64,000 nucleotides of DNA from Hyphomicrobiales bacterium (GCA_900470445.1 UCAU01000045.1:1-64000), one strand, 5' to 3'. Shown: positions 28,499 to 36,844, counted from the first letter of the stretch. Made by a program: numbers and translations. Notes: a model not told the origin generated them from the sequence alone.

Positions 28499-29026
28499 AT
28501 GCCAAGCTCGTTTAACTTCATTGTACGCCCATTGGCGGCGCTTCTGTTTCTTAGCTCCGCCTCGTTGTCCCTGGCTCAGGAGACAGCCGGTGGTTCGACG
28601 CCCACCCCGCCAGCATGGGCGTTGAACTGCGTAAGTCCGGACGCCGCATCGGGTGCATTGGACTGCCAGATTGCGCAGCGGTTTTATCGCCAGCAGACTG
28701 GAGAACTGGTCATGGTTCTGGCCATATCCAAAAAGTCTGAGGATGCGGCGTTCTCCATGGATTTGGTGCTGCCCCACGGGCTCAACCTGCCAAGTGGCGT
28801 ATCCTATCAGGTCGATGACGGCGAAACAAAAATCGCTGCTATAAACAGCAGCGGGCAGAACGGGGCGGTTACGTCCATCCCCCTTTCCCCGGATATTCTC
28901 GCCGTTTTGAAAGCAGGCTCCACCTTAACAGTGAAGATGCAGACCGCAACGGGGGCGGAGCTTTCGATCCCGCTGTCATTGGCCGGCTTCACCGCGGCGG
29001 TCGATCGTCTATCGGCTATCAAATAA
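28499..29026 (+). CDS. IalB-like (invasion-associated locus B) exported protein
   Basis: A 175-residue periplasmic or surface protein. The ATG at 28499 is chosen because a clean signal peptide follows (PLAALLFLSSASLSLAQ). The mature part has WALNCVSP, CQIAQRFYRQQTGELVMVLA, LPHGLNLPSGVSYQVDDGE and a C-terminal IPLSLAGFTAAVDRL, the IalB pattern. IalB was named from Bartonella, where it aids entry into red cells; its biochemical role is unclear. The pair of Cys residues that most members carry in a CDxNGC segment is absent (NSSGQNGAVT). The gene is downstream of the autotransporter, and its 3' part is duplicated at 17.57 kb. Confidence 0.75.
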   Translation: MPSSFNFIVRPLAALLFLSSASLSLAQETAGGSTPTPPAWALNCVSPDAASGALDCQIAQRFYRQQTGELVMVLAISKKSEDAAFSMDLVLPHGLNLPSGVSYQVDDGETKIAAINSSGQNGAVTSIPLSPDILAVLKAGSTLTVKMQTATGAELSIPLSLAGFTAAVDRLSAIK

Positions 29027-29041
29027 CTCGGCTGTAAACCC

Positions 29042-29635
29042 GATGCCATCGTCCAAGTCGAGGCCTTGTTGCGTTAGTTGCACGCGAGCGCGGTTCTGAC
29101 CCTGCTCGTTCCTCTCCGGTCCGCCCGCTTGTTTGCCGCGCTTTTCAAAGGATCCGACCTTCTGCTCATCGCACGCTTCGATGAAGCGAGAGCAGAGGAC
29201 GACCACGAAATCGAATCCCATTGCCGATCGGCCGTCGCCATGTTCATCGCCGCACATAGTGGCAATGACCACAAGGGCGGATAGCCCTGGACGAGGCCGA
29301 GAAGGCGAATGGCATTGGCCGGAATGGGCCGCGATGCGGGCCGGCACGTTTGGGCCCGAGGCTGTGTGAAAACCCCTTGATTATGCTGAGCCACCATTGG
29401 GTGGGCAGGTTAGCGAAATGGTATTCGAGACGGAGCTTCATTTCGAAGGATGGGGCCGATGCCCGACTCAAACCTGGTGCCATAAGGCCCGGACGGGCCG
29501 ACTGCAAACTGTGCGCCGCTCCGGCCTATCTTGAATGCCAGGTCTGCCCAGAATGGTCGTGGAGTTGCGGGCTCGCGAAGTGCTTATAATCCTCGGCGCG
29601 ACGGCTTACCTCGGCGGCTATGCCTTTGCGGGCGA
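29042..29635. other. gene-free stretch
   Basis: No gene is supported in these roughly 600 bases. Frames on both strands are fragmentary. The GTGTGAAAACCCC sequence near 29365 is reminiscent of transposon flanks, but no element can be defined. Confidence 0.35.
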
Positions 29636-30022
29636 TCAGAAGCGACGAACGGGCGCAGGATATTGAGCAACCAGATCGTCTACCGTCAGCAACGTAATGC
29701 CCTCCACAATAGACTGAGCAATCAAAATGCGATCGAACGGATCTTTGTGGATTGGTGGGAGCCCGTCCGCAGCAACGGCATGCTCACTTGTAATCGGTAA
29801 CTCATGATAGCCATTGTCGACTAGCCCCCGCCGTAAAAGGCGTGGATCGACGGTAAAATCCTGGCGGCCAAGCCCCCGTTTAATAGTAACTTCCCACAGG
29901 CTTGCTGCACTAAACATGAGGTCGTTATCACGGTTCTCGATTTCGGTTAGTGCCGCAAGCGGAAGTCGATCAGGCTCGCCTGCCGCCCAAAGCAGGAGGC
30001 GGGTATCGAGCAGAAGCTTCAT
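29636..30022 (-). CDS. PIN-domain ribonuclease toxin (VapC-like)
   Basis: A 128-residue PIN protein. Acidic residues are seen in LLLDTRLLLWA (Asp), AASLWEVTIKR (Glu), KDPFDRILIAQ (Asp) and TVDDLVAQY. It belongs to the PIN group whose antitoxin is Phd/YefM-like. The ATG overlaps the antitoxin stop by 4 bp. Family members cut tRNA or rRNA; the target here is unknown. The frame is intact. Confidence 0.9.
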   Translation of the reverse strand: MKLLLDTRLLLWAAGEPDRLPLAALTEIENRDNDLMFSAASLWEVTIKRGLGRQDFTVDPRLLRRGLVDNGYHELPITSEHAVAADGLPPIHKDPFDRILIAQSIVEGITLLTVDDLVAQYPAPVRRF

Positions 30023-30258
30023 GTGTTGCCGCCAAACAGCTTCTCGATTTCCTCACTTCGATCGACATCGTCCGGAATGGCTATCTGTCCATTCATAAAT
30101 CCGACACGGCGAACATCAGCGGCTGCTGGTGTGTCAATCGCGACTACCTTGACCATCGGCTTGCCCGATTTAGCAATAATGAAAGATTCGCCCTTGGCGG
30201 CCTCCTCGATCAAACGCGAGAGATGCGTTTTGGCCTCGTGGATGTTAACGGTCTGCAT
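30019..30258 (-). CDS. Phd/YefM-family antitoxin
   Basis: A 79-residue antitoxin. The N-terminal DNA-binding fold reads MQTVNIHEAKTHLSRLIEEA and GESFIIAKSGKPMVKVV, typical of Phd/YefM. The tail (DVDRSEEIEKLFGG) binds the toxin. The start is the ATG at 30258, with AAGGAG nine bases upstream. Two copies of ACTAAGT spaced 7 bases apart lie just upstream and may be the operator. Confidence 0.9.
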   Translation of the reverse strand: MQTVNIHEAKTHLSRLIEEAAKGESFIIAKSGKPMVKVVAIDTPAAADVRRVGFMNGQIAIPDDVDRSEEIEKLFGGNT

Positions 30259-30410
30259 CAACGACTCCTTGACTTAGTTCAGTAAACTTAGTCTGTTTTG
30301 GATTGGCCTTCAAGCGCACTTACCACCGTCACGCGACTACTTAGTGCGTTCCACGGTAGGATCGTGGATGGCCCTCAAACCAATCCCCGGTTCCATTCTG
30401 AGGAATATGA

Positions 30411-30922
30411 ATGACCACGCTTTATATCATCACCGGAGCCATGGCCGCCGGAAAGTCGACGATCGCAAAGGAACTGGTGCAGCACTTCGAGAGGTCCGCT
30501 CATGTCGGGGGCGATGCCTTCCTACGCATGATCGCTAGGGTGGTGCTGTTATGGGGCCAGTGCTTGATAGCGAGGCCGTCTTGCAGCTCCACCTCCGGCA
30601 AGACATTGCCATGGACGCTGTGCGCCGATTCATCGGGGCAGGATTCGCCACGGTCTATCAAGACATTCTGATAGGTGACGATTTCATTCGCGTCACAAAA
30701 GCGCTCGCTGACCTTGCTCCCCGAATAGTGGCGCTCAATCCCAGTGTAGAGACCTTAGCAGAGCGTGATGCTAACCGATCTAAGACTGGCTACAGTGAAC
30801 AGTTCCGGCCCAACGTCTTGGCCGAAGCACTTCAGTCGAACACCCCTCGTCAGGGGTTATGGCTGGATACCTCCGAAATGACGATCGAAGTCGTCATCAA
30901 GACAATCCTAAAGAACTGGTAG
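30411..30922 (+). pseudogene. P-loop kinase (zeta-toxin/CPT-like), one frameshift
   Basis: The first part reads LYIITGAMAAGKSTIAKELV, a Walker A motif, then VGGDAFLRMI. Past about 30535 the gene goes on in the +1 frame: MGPVLDSEAVLQLHLRQDIA, DAVRRFIGAGFATVYQDILI and a tail TPRQGLWLDTSEMTIE. Together these make a normal small nucleotide- or antibiotic-type kinase of about 170 residues. A single indel near 30535-30545 breaks it, so it is recently dead or a sequencing error. Confidence 0.75.
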
Positions 30923-31022
30923 GCCCATCCGGACGGCCCTCTCGTGTCTGTGTTCTTGTCGCGTTGACCCTCAATCCGCTCTCCACCCATTGCGGTCATT
31001 GCGACTTGCATAGCTGGCAGTT

Positions 31023-31262
31023 TTGGCAAATGCGAACAGGACACTCTCAGACGGTCTCGGTCCATTCGAGTGGTTCGCTATCGCAACCTTGTTCGCCATT
31101 AGTGGCCTGGCCGTTTTCATAGTGTGGCCCTACGCGCAGCATAAGTTTCGTTTCAGCCCGGAAATGCTATCGAGTCAGTTTGTCGATCGGAACGCGTCCG
31201 CGAACCTGTCGGGTATGCATCCCACGCTAGCGCCGCGTATAGAGGGCACGCCCCCCAGATAG
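31023..31262 (+). CDS. possible small membrane protein
   Basis: A 79-residue ORF from a TTG start. It has one membrane segment (WFAIATLFAISGLAVFIVWP) and a polar tail. No family and no good ribosome site are seen. The 30923-31260 interval otherwise holds nothing but the promoter of the GntR gene. Confidence 0.25.
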   Translation: MANANRTLSDGLGPFEWFAIATLFAISGLAVFIVWPYAQHKFRFSPEMLSSQFVDRNASANLSGMHPTLAPRIEGTPPR

Positions 31263-31267
31263 ATACG

Positions 31268-31290
31268 TATAATACCAGTTGCTAAGTGGT
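31268..31290 (+). promoter_or_regulatory. promoter -10 and operator of the GntR gene
   Basis: TATAAT (31268-31273) runs directly into ACCAGTTGCTAAGTGGT (31274-31290), an imperfect 17-bp inverted repeat matching the perfect one at 32087-32103. A regulator bound here would cover the transcription start, giving autorepression. I see no good -35. Confidence 0.55.
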
Positions 31291-31296
31291 GACTCG

Positions 31297-32085
31297 ATGC
31301 GTATCGATTTTGTGGCTGCGGGACTGGATGATGTTATGAGCACCGACGACTTCATAGAGTGGTTGAAACGCAATATGGCGGACGCTGATTCCGGCCAGCC
31401 CCTTCACAAGCGGCTCAAATTTTCCATCGAGGGCGCGATCCTTAGCAACAGTCTCAAGCCTGGTGCAGTCCTGCCCGGTGAACGGACCTTGTCGGACGCG
31501 CTGGCACTGTCACGGGTAACTGTTCGCAAGGCCATCGCGCTGCTTGTGGAGGAGGGGCTAGCCCATCGACGGCAGGGGGCGAGAACGGAAGTCGGCTCGC
31601 GTGTCGAGAAGTCGCTGGCGACCTTGACCAGCTTTTCAGAAGATATGTCGGCCCGTGGTCTGGAGCCGGGATGCATCTGGATTTCCAAGCAGATGTGCCG
31701 TCCTTCGCCCGCTGAAATGATGGCGTTGGGCGTATCGGCGGACAGTCAAGTCATCCGTATGAAGCGCATACGAACGGCCGACGGCATCCCCATGGCAGTG
31801 GAGACCTCCGCTGTTCCGGCCCGCTTTATTACCTCGCCGGATCTAATCGGGGATTCGCTCTATGAAGCGCTTGAGCGGCTTGGCGCCATGCCGCAGCGAG
31901 CCATCCAACGCATGCGCTCGCGTCCCGCTTCCGCTAACGACGCGCAGCACTTGCAATGCGATCTGGGACTGCCCTTGCTCGTCATGGAGCGACGCTGCTT
32001 TTTGGCCGACGAGCAGATCGTGGAATTCACGGAATCGCGTTACCGCGGGGACGCCTATGATTTCGTGCTGGAGCTGAAGCGCTAA
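31297..32085 (+). CDS. GntR/HutC-family repressor of the sugar operon
   Basis: A 262-residue regulator with an N-terminal winged helix (PGAVLPGERTLSDALALSRV, TVRKAIALLVEEGLAHRRQG) and a C-terminal UTRA ligand domain (from about 100), the HutC/NagR class. The ATG at 31297 is favoured because TAAGTGGTGA precedes it; TTG at 31279 and ATG at 31336 are alternatives. Members with this fold often bind phosphosugars such as GlcNAc-6-phosphate. The following gene's predicted product would be exactly that, which suggests the inducer. Two similar 17-bp inverted repeats flank the gene. Confidence 0.9.
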   Translation: MRIDFVAAGLDDVMSTDDFIEWLKRNMADADSGQPLHKRLKFSIEGAILSNSLKPGAVLPGERTLSDALALSRVTVRKAIALLVEEGLAHRRQGARTEVGSRVEKSLATLTSFSEDMSARGLEPGCIWISKQMCRPSPAEMMALGVSADSQVIRMKRIRTADGIPMAVETSAVPARFITSPDLIGDSLYEALERLGAMPQRAIQRMRSRPASANDAQHLQCDLGLPLLVMERRCFLADEQIVEFTESRYRGDAYDFVLELKR

Positions 32086-32086
32086 T

Positions 32087-32103
32087 ACCAGTGAAAAACT
32101 GGT
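32087..32103 (+). promoter_or_regulatory. operator before the NanE-NanK gene
   Basis: ACCAGT-GAAAA-ACTGGT is a perfect 17-bp inverted repeat. CTGGTATACT follows at 32110-32119 and may be a half-site with a -10 element (TATACT). The repeat resembles operators of NagR/DasR-type regulators (TGGT..ACCA type). The likely ligand is the adjacent GntR protein. Confidence 0.65.
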
Positions 32104-32152
32104 TGTAATCTGGTATACTCTCGATATCGTTGCCGGCAATCAGGGGTTGCCG

Positions 32153-33733
32153 GTGCAGCGCGAAGCTCTCAAGAACGTACTTATTGTATCCTGCCAGCCG
32201 GTTCCCGGTGGGCCGATGGATAATCCCGAAATGGTGGTCGGGTTCGCTCTTGCCGCCCTGTCATCGGGCGCGGGCGCGTTGCGGATCGAGTCGCTGCCCT
32301 ATCTGCGCGCCGTCCGCGCCGCTACCAGCGCTCCGATCGTCGGCATTATCAAACGTGATCTTAGCGATAGCCCCGTGCGCATCACTCCCTATGTCGAGGA
32401 CGCCATAGCGCTGGCCGAGGCGGGCGCCGATATCGTGGCTTTCGACGCCACCGACCGCATTCGGCCCGCCAGCGTTGCCGAACTCATCGCCGCCGTCAAA
32501 GCCAAGGGCAAACTCACCATGGCCGACTGCTCCTCTCTTCAGGATGCGCAGCGTGCTCTCGCGGCAGGCATCGATTTTGTCGGTACGACCCTTTCAGGCT
32601 ACGTCGGTGAAGCTGAGCCGGTCGATCCCGATCTCGGGCTTATCGCCGACATGGTTCGTCTCACGCCCTTCGTAATTGCCGAAGGCCGCATCCGCTCGAC
32701 TGACCAGGCTAGTGCTGCGGCACGGGCGGGTGCCTATGCCGTCGTAGTTGGCTCGGCCATCACGCGCACCGAACATGCAACCTCCTGGTTCAAGGAGGCC
32801 GTCGAGCACGGTTTTGCTGATCGCCAGCCATCGAGCAAGCCCGTGCTGGCCATCGACATCGGCGGCACCAAGATCATCGCCGCTCTGGTCGAAAACGGCA
32901 CGGTCCGCGATGAGGTCACCCTGTCGACGCAACGCGACGCCGGACCTGATCGCTGGATCGATGATCTGGTTAAAAAGTCCGCTGCCTGGCGCGGCCAGGT
33001 GGAGAGGGTCAGCATTGCCGTCACAGGCATCATCGACAATGATCTGTGGTCCGCACTCAATCCTGCTACTCTGGCCATCCCGGAAGCCTATCCGTTGGTC
33101 GATAGGCTCCGGCAGGCATTCGATCTGCCTGTCTTTGCCGCCAATGACGCGCAGGCCGCCGCCTGGGGCGAGCATCGATTTGGCGCGGGGCAGGGGCAGG
33201 ACATCGCTTTCCTCACCATCTCCACCGGCATTGGCGGCGGTCTTGTGCTCAATGGCAAGCCGCTCCTGGGCATTGCCGGCCATTTCGGACTGCTGCAATC
33301 GCCGAGCGCCGGCGCTGGTCCGCTGGAAGATCAGGTTTCTGGCCGTTGGATTGCCGATCAGGCATCCAGGGCTGGACATCAGGTCGATGCGCCCGCCGTC
33401 TTTGCCGCCGCACGCCAAGGCGCGACCTGGGCAAATTCCATCATTGATCAGTCCGCCGGCAGAGTGGCGCTGCTGTGTCGGGACATCCAGCTAATGTTTG
33501 ATCCGGACAGGATCGTCATCGGCGGGGGCATTGGTCTGGCCGACGGTTATCTCGACCGGGTCATCGACAAAATTCCAGCTGAGCCCGTTCGGCTCAAGCC
33601 TCGAATCGTGGCCTCCCGGCTTGGACGCCATGCTGGTGTGATCGGCGTGGCCGATCTCGCTTTTCGATCCAAGGGAACCGACTGGACGGCTGAGGGGCTG
33701 CCCGGCGCAGAATACAGGGACAAAGGGAAGTAA
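32153..33733 (+). CDS. nanEK: fused ManNAc-6-P epimerase (NanE) and ROK kinase (NanK)
   Basis: About 526 residues with two enzymes. Residues 1-225 are a NanE-type TIM barrel (SGAGALRIESL, IVGIIKRDLSDSPVRITPY, AGADIVAFDATDR, GIDFVGTTLSGY), converting ManNAc-6-P to GlcNAc-6-P. Residues 230-525 are a ROK kinase (AIDIGGTKIIAALVENG, NDAQAAAWGEH, ISTGIGGGLVLNG), which would phosphorylate ManNAc. The ROK zinc motif CxCGxxGCxE is missing; after GIAGHFG comes LLQSPSAGAGPLED. GTG at 32153 is preferred over TTG at 32147 because AGGGG is at proper distance. It heads an operon with a sugar ABC transporter, so it likely handles the imported amino sugar. Confidence 0.88.
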   Translation: MQREALKNVLIVSCQPVPGGPMDNPEMVVGFALAALSSGAGALRIESLPYLRAVRAATSAPIVGIIKRDLSDSPVRITPYVEDAIALAEAGADIVAFDATDRIRPASVAELIAAVKAKGKLTMADCSSLQDAQRALAAGIDFVGTTLSGYVGEAEPVDPDLGLIADMVRLTPFVIAEGRIRSTDQASAAARAGAYAVVVGSAITRTEHATSWFKEAVEHGFADRQPSSKPVLAIDIGGTKIIAALVENGTVRDEVTLSTQRDAGPDRWIDDLVKKSAAWRGQVERVSIAVTGIIDNDLWSALNPATLAIPEAYPLVDRLRQAFDLPVFAANDAQAAAWGEHRFGAGQGQDIAFLTISTGIGGGLVLNGKPLLGIAGHFGLLQSPSAGAGPLEDQVSGRWIADQASRAGHQVDAPAVFAAARQGATWANSIIDQSAGRVALLCRDIQLMFDPDRIVIGGGIGLADGYLDRVIDKIPAEPVRLKPRIVASRLGRHAGVIGVADLAFRSKGTDWTAEGLPGAEYRDKGK

Positions 33734-33734
33734 A

Positions 33735-35066
33735 ATGAAGATTCGGAACGGGACAAGCGTTTCATTGGCCGCCATCATGTCGGCGTCGCTCGCACTGGTC
33801 GGCACCGCCCAGGCGGCGGTGACTGTATTGGGTTGGCCCGGCGGCTCGGAAGAAACTGCGCTACGCGCCACCGTCGAAGCCTATAACGCCCAGGACAGCG
33901 TTGCCGCCGACGATAAGGTGGAGTTGTTGTTCTTCAACCGCGAAGGCTTCTACGACAAGCTGCAGGCCGACATGGCTGCCGGCTCGGACGCCTTCGACGT
34001 CAACCTGATCGCTACCTATTCGATCGGTCGCTACGCTCCGTATATGGAGCTGATCGACCTCGGCGACGCGGCGGTTGCGACCTATGGCGAGTCTACGCTC
34101 AGCACCATGCAGTTTGAGGGCAAGCAATTTGGCGTGCCAACCGATCTGTCGGCCCACTTCATGTATTTCCGCAAGGATCTAATCGACCAACTTCTGGCCG
34201 ACGATGGCGCCAAGGCTAAGTACGCCGAGATCTCTCAAAAATATCTCGGCACGGCGCTCGAGCCAAAAGACCCCGATAGCTGGACTTGGGAGGACTGGGC
34301 GGCAACCGCGCTCTATTTCACGCAGTCCATCAATCCTGATAGCCCAGTCCGGTACGGCACCGTGTTGCAGCTGAAGAACCTGCTGTTCAACATGATGGTC
34401 TTCCAGTCCCTTCCGCGCTCCTATGGCGGCGATTGGCGCGATGCATCGGGCGCGGTAACAGTTGACTCCGAGGCTTATCGCGAGGGGCTTGAACTCTATA
34501 AGACGCTCTATGACGCCGGCGCTACGCCAAAGGATTCGCTGAGCTACGAATATGCCGAAACCAATGCCGCGTTTGGCGCTGGCCAGGCCGCCACGGCCCT
34601 GCAATGGAATGCCGCGGCAGCCGAATTGACCGACCCGGAAAAGTCCCCCGCAGTGGCCGACGTCGTCGGGATCGTTGCCCCGCCGGCCGGTCCGGAAGCG
34701 CGCGCCGATCACATCCACGGTCTTGGTCTGGGTATAAATAAGAACGCCAAAAACAAGGAAGGCGCCATTCAATTCCTGCAGTGGCTCGCGACCGAAGATG
34801 CGGCGCTCACCTATGCGCGGGCCGGTGGTTCGCCGGCCCTGGCGCCAGACGTGGTCGCCAAGATTGCCGAGGAACGCCCCGACCTCGTCCAGCTTGGTGA
34901 ATTCGCCAGCGCCTATGGCTATGTGATGAATGGTGCAACATCGGCCAATGCCCTGTCCATCTATGAGCTGCAGGCCAAGGAGTTCACCGCCTATTGGTCC
35001 GGCCAGCAGGACCTCGACACCACCTTGGCCAACACCAAGGCCGGCATGGAAGAAATGCTGAAGTAG
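33735..35066 (+). CDS. sugar ABC transporter substrate-binding protein
   Basis: A 443-residue periplasmic protein of the family 1 extracellular solute-binding class. The signal peptide ends at GTAQAA (about residue 25). Typical elements follow: VTVLGWPGGSEETALRATVE, YDKLQADMAAGSDAFDVNLI, QFGVPTDLSAHFMYFRKDLI and a C-terminal GGSPALAPDV. It starts one base after the NanE-NanK stop, so the two are one operon. The substrate is inferred to be an N-acetylated hexosamine or its oligomer from the neighbour enzyme. Confidence 0.92.
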   Translation: MKIRNGTSVSLAAIMSASLALVGTAQAAVTVLGWPGGSEETALRATVEAYNAQDSVAADDKVELLFFNREGFYDKLQADMAAGSDAFDVNLIATYSIGRYAPYMELIDLGDAAVATYGESTLSTMQFEGKQFGVPTDLSAHFMYFRKDLIDQLLADDGAKAKYAEISQKYLGTALEPKDPDSWTWEDWAATALYFTQSINPDSPVRYGTVLQLKNLLFNMMVFQSLPRSYGGDWRDASGAVTVDSEAYREGLELYKTLYDAGATPKDSLSYEYAETNAAFGAGQAATALQWNAAAAELTDPEKSPAVADVVGIVAPPAGPEARADHIHGLGLGINKNAKNKEGAIQFLQWLATEDAALTYARAGGSPALAPDVVAKIAEERPDLVQLGEFASAYGYVMNGATSANALSIYELQAKEFTAYWSGQQDLDTTLANTKAGMEEMLK

Positions 35067-35081
35067 TCAACGTCACGCAAC

Positions 35082-35106
35082 GGGCCTGGCCACTATGGTC
35101 AGGCCC
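35082..35106 (+). promoter_or_regulatory. intercistronic hairpin between binding protein and permease
   Basis: GGGCCTGGCCA (35082-35092) and TGGTCAGGCCC (35096-35106) form an 11-bp stem with a three-base CTA loop and one G-T pair. Such hairpins protect the upstream mRNA and let the binding protein be made in excess over the permeases. There is no T run, so it is not a full terminator. Confidence 0.7.
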
Positions 35107-35122
35107 CACATGATCTTGAGGT

Positions 35123-35995
35123 ATGATGGAACGCATCCGTAGCCACGATTGGGCGATTTTGACGGCGCCGATGGTGGTGTTTCTTCTGCTGTTCCTGGGC
35201 TTCCCGGCTCTGGTGAACGTTGTCTATTCGGTGTCCGAAGTCCGTTTCGAAACATTGCGCAGTCCCACCCTGTCGGGCCTTGGCAATTATCTGGCCGTAC
35301 TCACCGACGACGACTTCTGGCGCGCCAGCTGGTTCTCCCTGCGCTTCGGCGTGGTTACGGCTTTGGCCGAATGCCTGATCGGGCTGTTCCTCGCCATCTT
35401 CCTCGCGCCGCTTCTGGCCAAGCGTTCATGGCTTCTCGCCCCCCTAATGTTGCCGCTGATGGTGGCACCCGCCATGATCGGGCTGATGTATCGCCTGGTG
35501 CTGCATGAATTCGTCGGGCCGATCCCATTTTATCTCTACGATTGGTTTGGCTCGAGTCCGGCCTTCCTCGATGTCGGCAGTGCGTTCTGGACGCTCAGCG
35601 TGATCGAAACACTGCAGTGGACGCCGTTCGCTTTCTTGCTTTTTCATATGGCCTACCAAGCCATTCCCCAGGATGTGCGCGACGCCGCGCTAATCGATGG
35701 CGCCACCTCCTGGCAGATCCTCAAGCGCATCGAATTGCCGCTGATGGCACCCACGATCGTGGTCGCTCTCTTCATTCGCTTCATCGATGGCTTTCGTGTC
35801 TTCGACAATGTCTACACACTCACGGGCAGCGGCGCAGGCGGCAGCACCATGTCGCTGTCGATCTATATCTACGAAGCTTTCTTTAAACAGGGTGCGATTG
35901 GCAAAGCCGTGGCGGCCTCGGTGGTGCTGTTCATCGCTTCGTTTGCTGTGCTCTGGGGCTTGAACGCGCTGGCTGCCAGTCGGAGAAAAGCATGA
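35123..35995 (+). CDS. sugar ABC transporter permease (MalF-like)
   Basis: A 290-residue inner-membrane protein with six spans. The EAA loop that contacts the ATPase is DVRDAALIDGATSWQILKRI. The start is one of two adjacent ATG codons (35123, 35126) after TTGAGG. It overlaps the next permease by 4 bp. It probably forms a heterodimer with the next permease. Confidence 0.92.
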   Translation: MMERIRSHDWAILTAPMVVFLLLFLGFPALVNVVYSVSEVRFETLRSPTLSGLGNYLAVLTDDDFWRASWFSLRFGVVTALAECLIGLFLAIFLAPLLAKRSWLLAPLMLPLMVAPAMIGLMYRLVLHEFVGPIPFYLYDWFGSSPAFLDVGSAFWTLSVIETLQWTPFAFLLFHMAYQAIPQDVRDAALIDGATSWQILKRIELPLMAPTIVVALFIRFIDGFRVFDNVYTLTGSGAGGSTMSLSIYIYEAFFKQGAIGKAVAASVVLFIASFAVLWGLNALAASRRKA

Positions 35996-36813
35996 TCAAG
36001 GCATTGCGTTGGCTGGTGCTGGTCGTGGCAGTCCTTGCCATGAACTTCCCCGTTCTGGTGACGTTGATCACCTCGTTCAAAAGTGCACGAGAACTATCGA
36101 CCAATCCCGGTTTTTGGATCAATGCGCCAACGCTCGACAATTATGCCCGCGTTCTGCAGGTCAGCGATCGGCTCAACATATTCGCCTATCTTGCTAACAG
36201 CGTTGCTGCCGCAATCATTGGCACGACCCTGGCGATCATTCTTGCCTTCCCTGCAGCTTACGCTATTGCGCGCGGTGATTTCGGCCGCAGAACGCTAATG
36301 CCCGTCATCGTCAATCTGCGCGCGGTGCCGCTCATCATCTTTGCCATTCCGCTCTACATGATGTTTCAGTGGCTTGGGCTACTCGACACCCAGCTCGGGC
36401 TGGGGCTGATCCTGACCATCGTCAACCTGCCCCTGGCACTGATCATTCTTGTCAACGCCATTGCCGAAGTCCCCATCGAGCTCGACGAAGCTGCAAAAAT
36501 CGACGGTGCCAACACCCTCCAGATTATGTGGCGGATCATTCGGCCGGTGGTACGGCCAGCGCTAGTCACCACCTTCATTTTCGGCTTCATCACCGCCTGG
36601 AACGAATTCCTCTTCGGTCTCATGCTGACCACCAACAAGGCCGTGCCGATGACGGTGGGCGCCTCATTCTTCTTCTCGGCTAGCGGTGGTGGCATTCAGT
36701 GGGGCATGGCCTCCGCGGTCATGATCCTGGGTGCCCTGCCGCCTATGTTGCTGGGCCTTGTGATGTATCGACAGATTTCGGGCTCGATGACGGCCGGTGC
36801 AGTAAAAGGCTAG
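35992..36813 (+). CDS. sugar ABC transporter permease (MalG-like)
   Basis: A 273-residue permease with six spans. The EAA loop is IELDEAAKIDGANTLQIMWR. It begins at an ATG overlapping the MalF-like stop (ATGA). It is the last gene of the operon. No ATP-binding subunit follows, so the transporter must borrow an MsmK/UgpC-type ATPase encoded elsewhere. Confidence 0.92.
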   Translation: MIKALRWLVLVVAVLAMNFPVLVTLITSFKSARELSTNPGFWINAPTLDNYARVLQVSDRLNIFAYLANSVAAAIIGTTLAIILAFPAAYAIARGDFGRRTLMPVIVNLRAVPLIIFAIPLYMMFQWLGLLDTQLGLGLILTIVNLPLALIILVNAIAEVPIELDEAAKIDGANTLQIMWRIIRPVVRPALVTTFIFGFITAWNEFLFGLMLTTNKAVPMTVGASFFFSASGGGIQWGMASAVMILGALPPMLLGLVMYRQISGSMTAGAVKG

Positions 36814-36844
36814 ATCGGCCAGATCGGCCGCCGGTTGCTGACGG

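Noticed and set aside
32734-33494. Alternative frames inside the nanEK gene and other long shadow ORFs
   Set aside because: They are shadows of a clearly coding frame, with biased composition and no family motifs.
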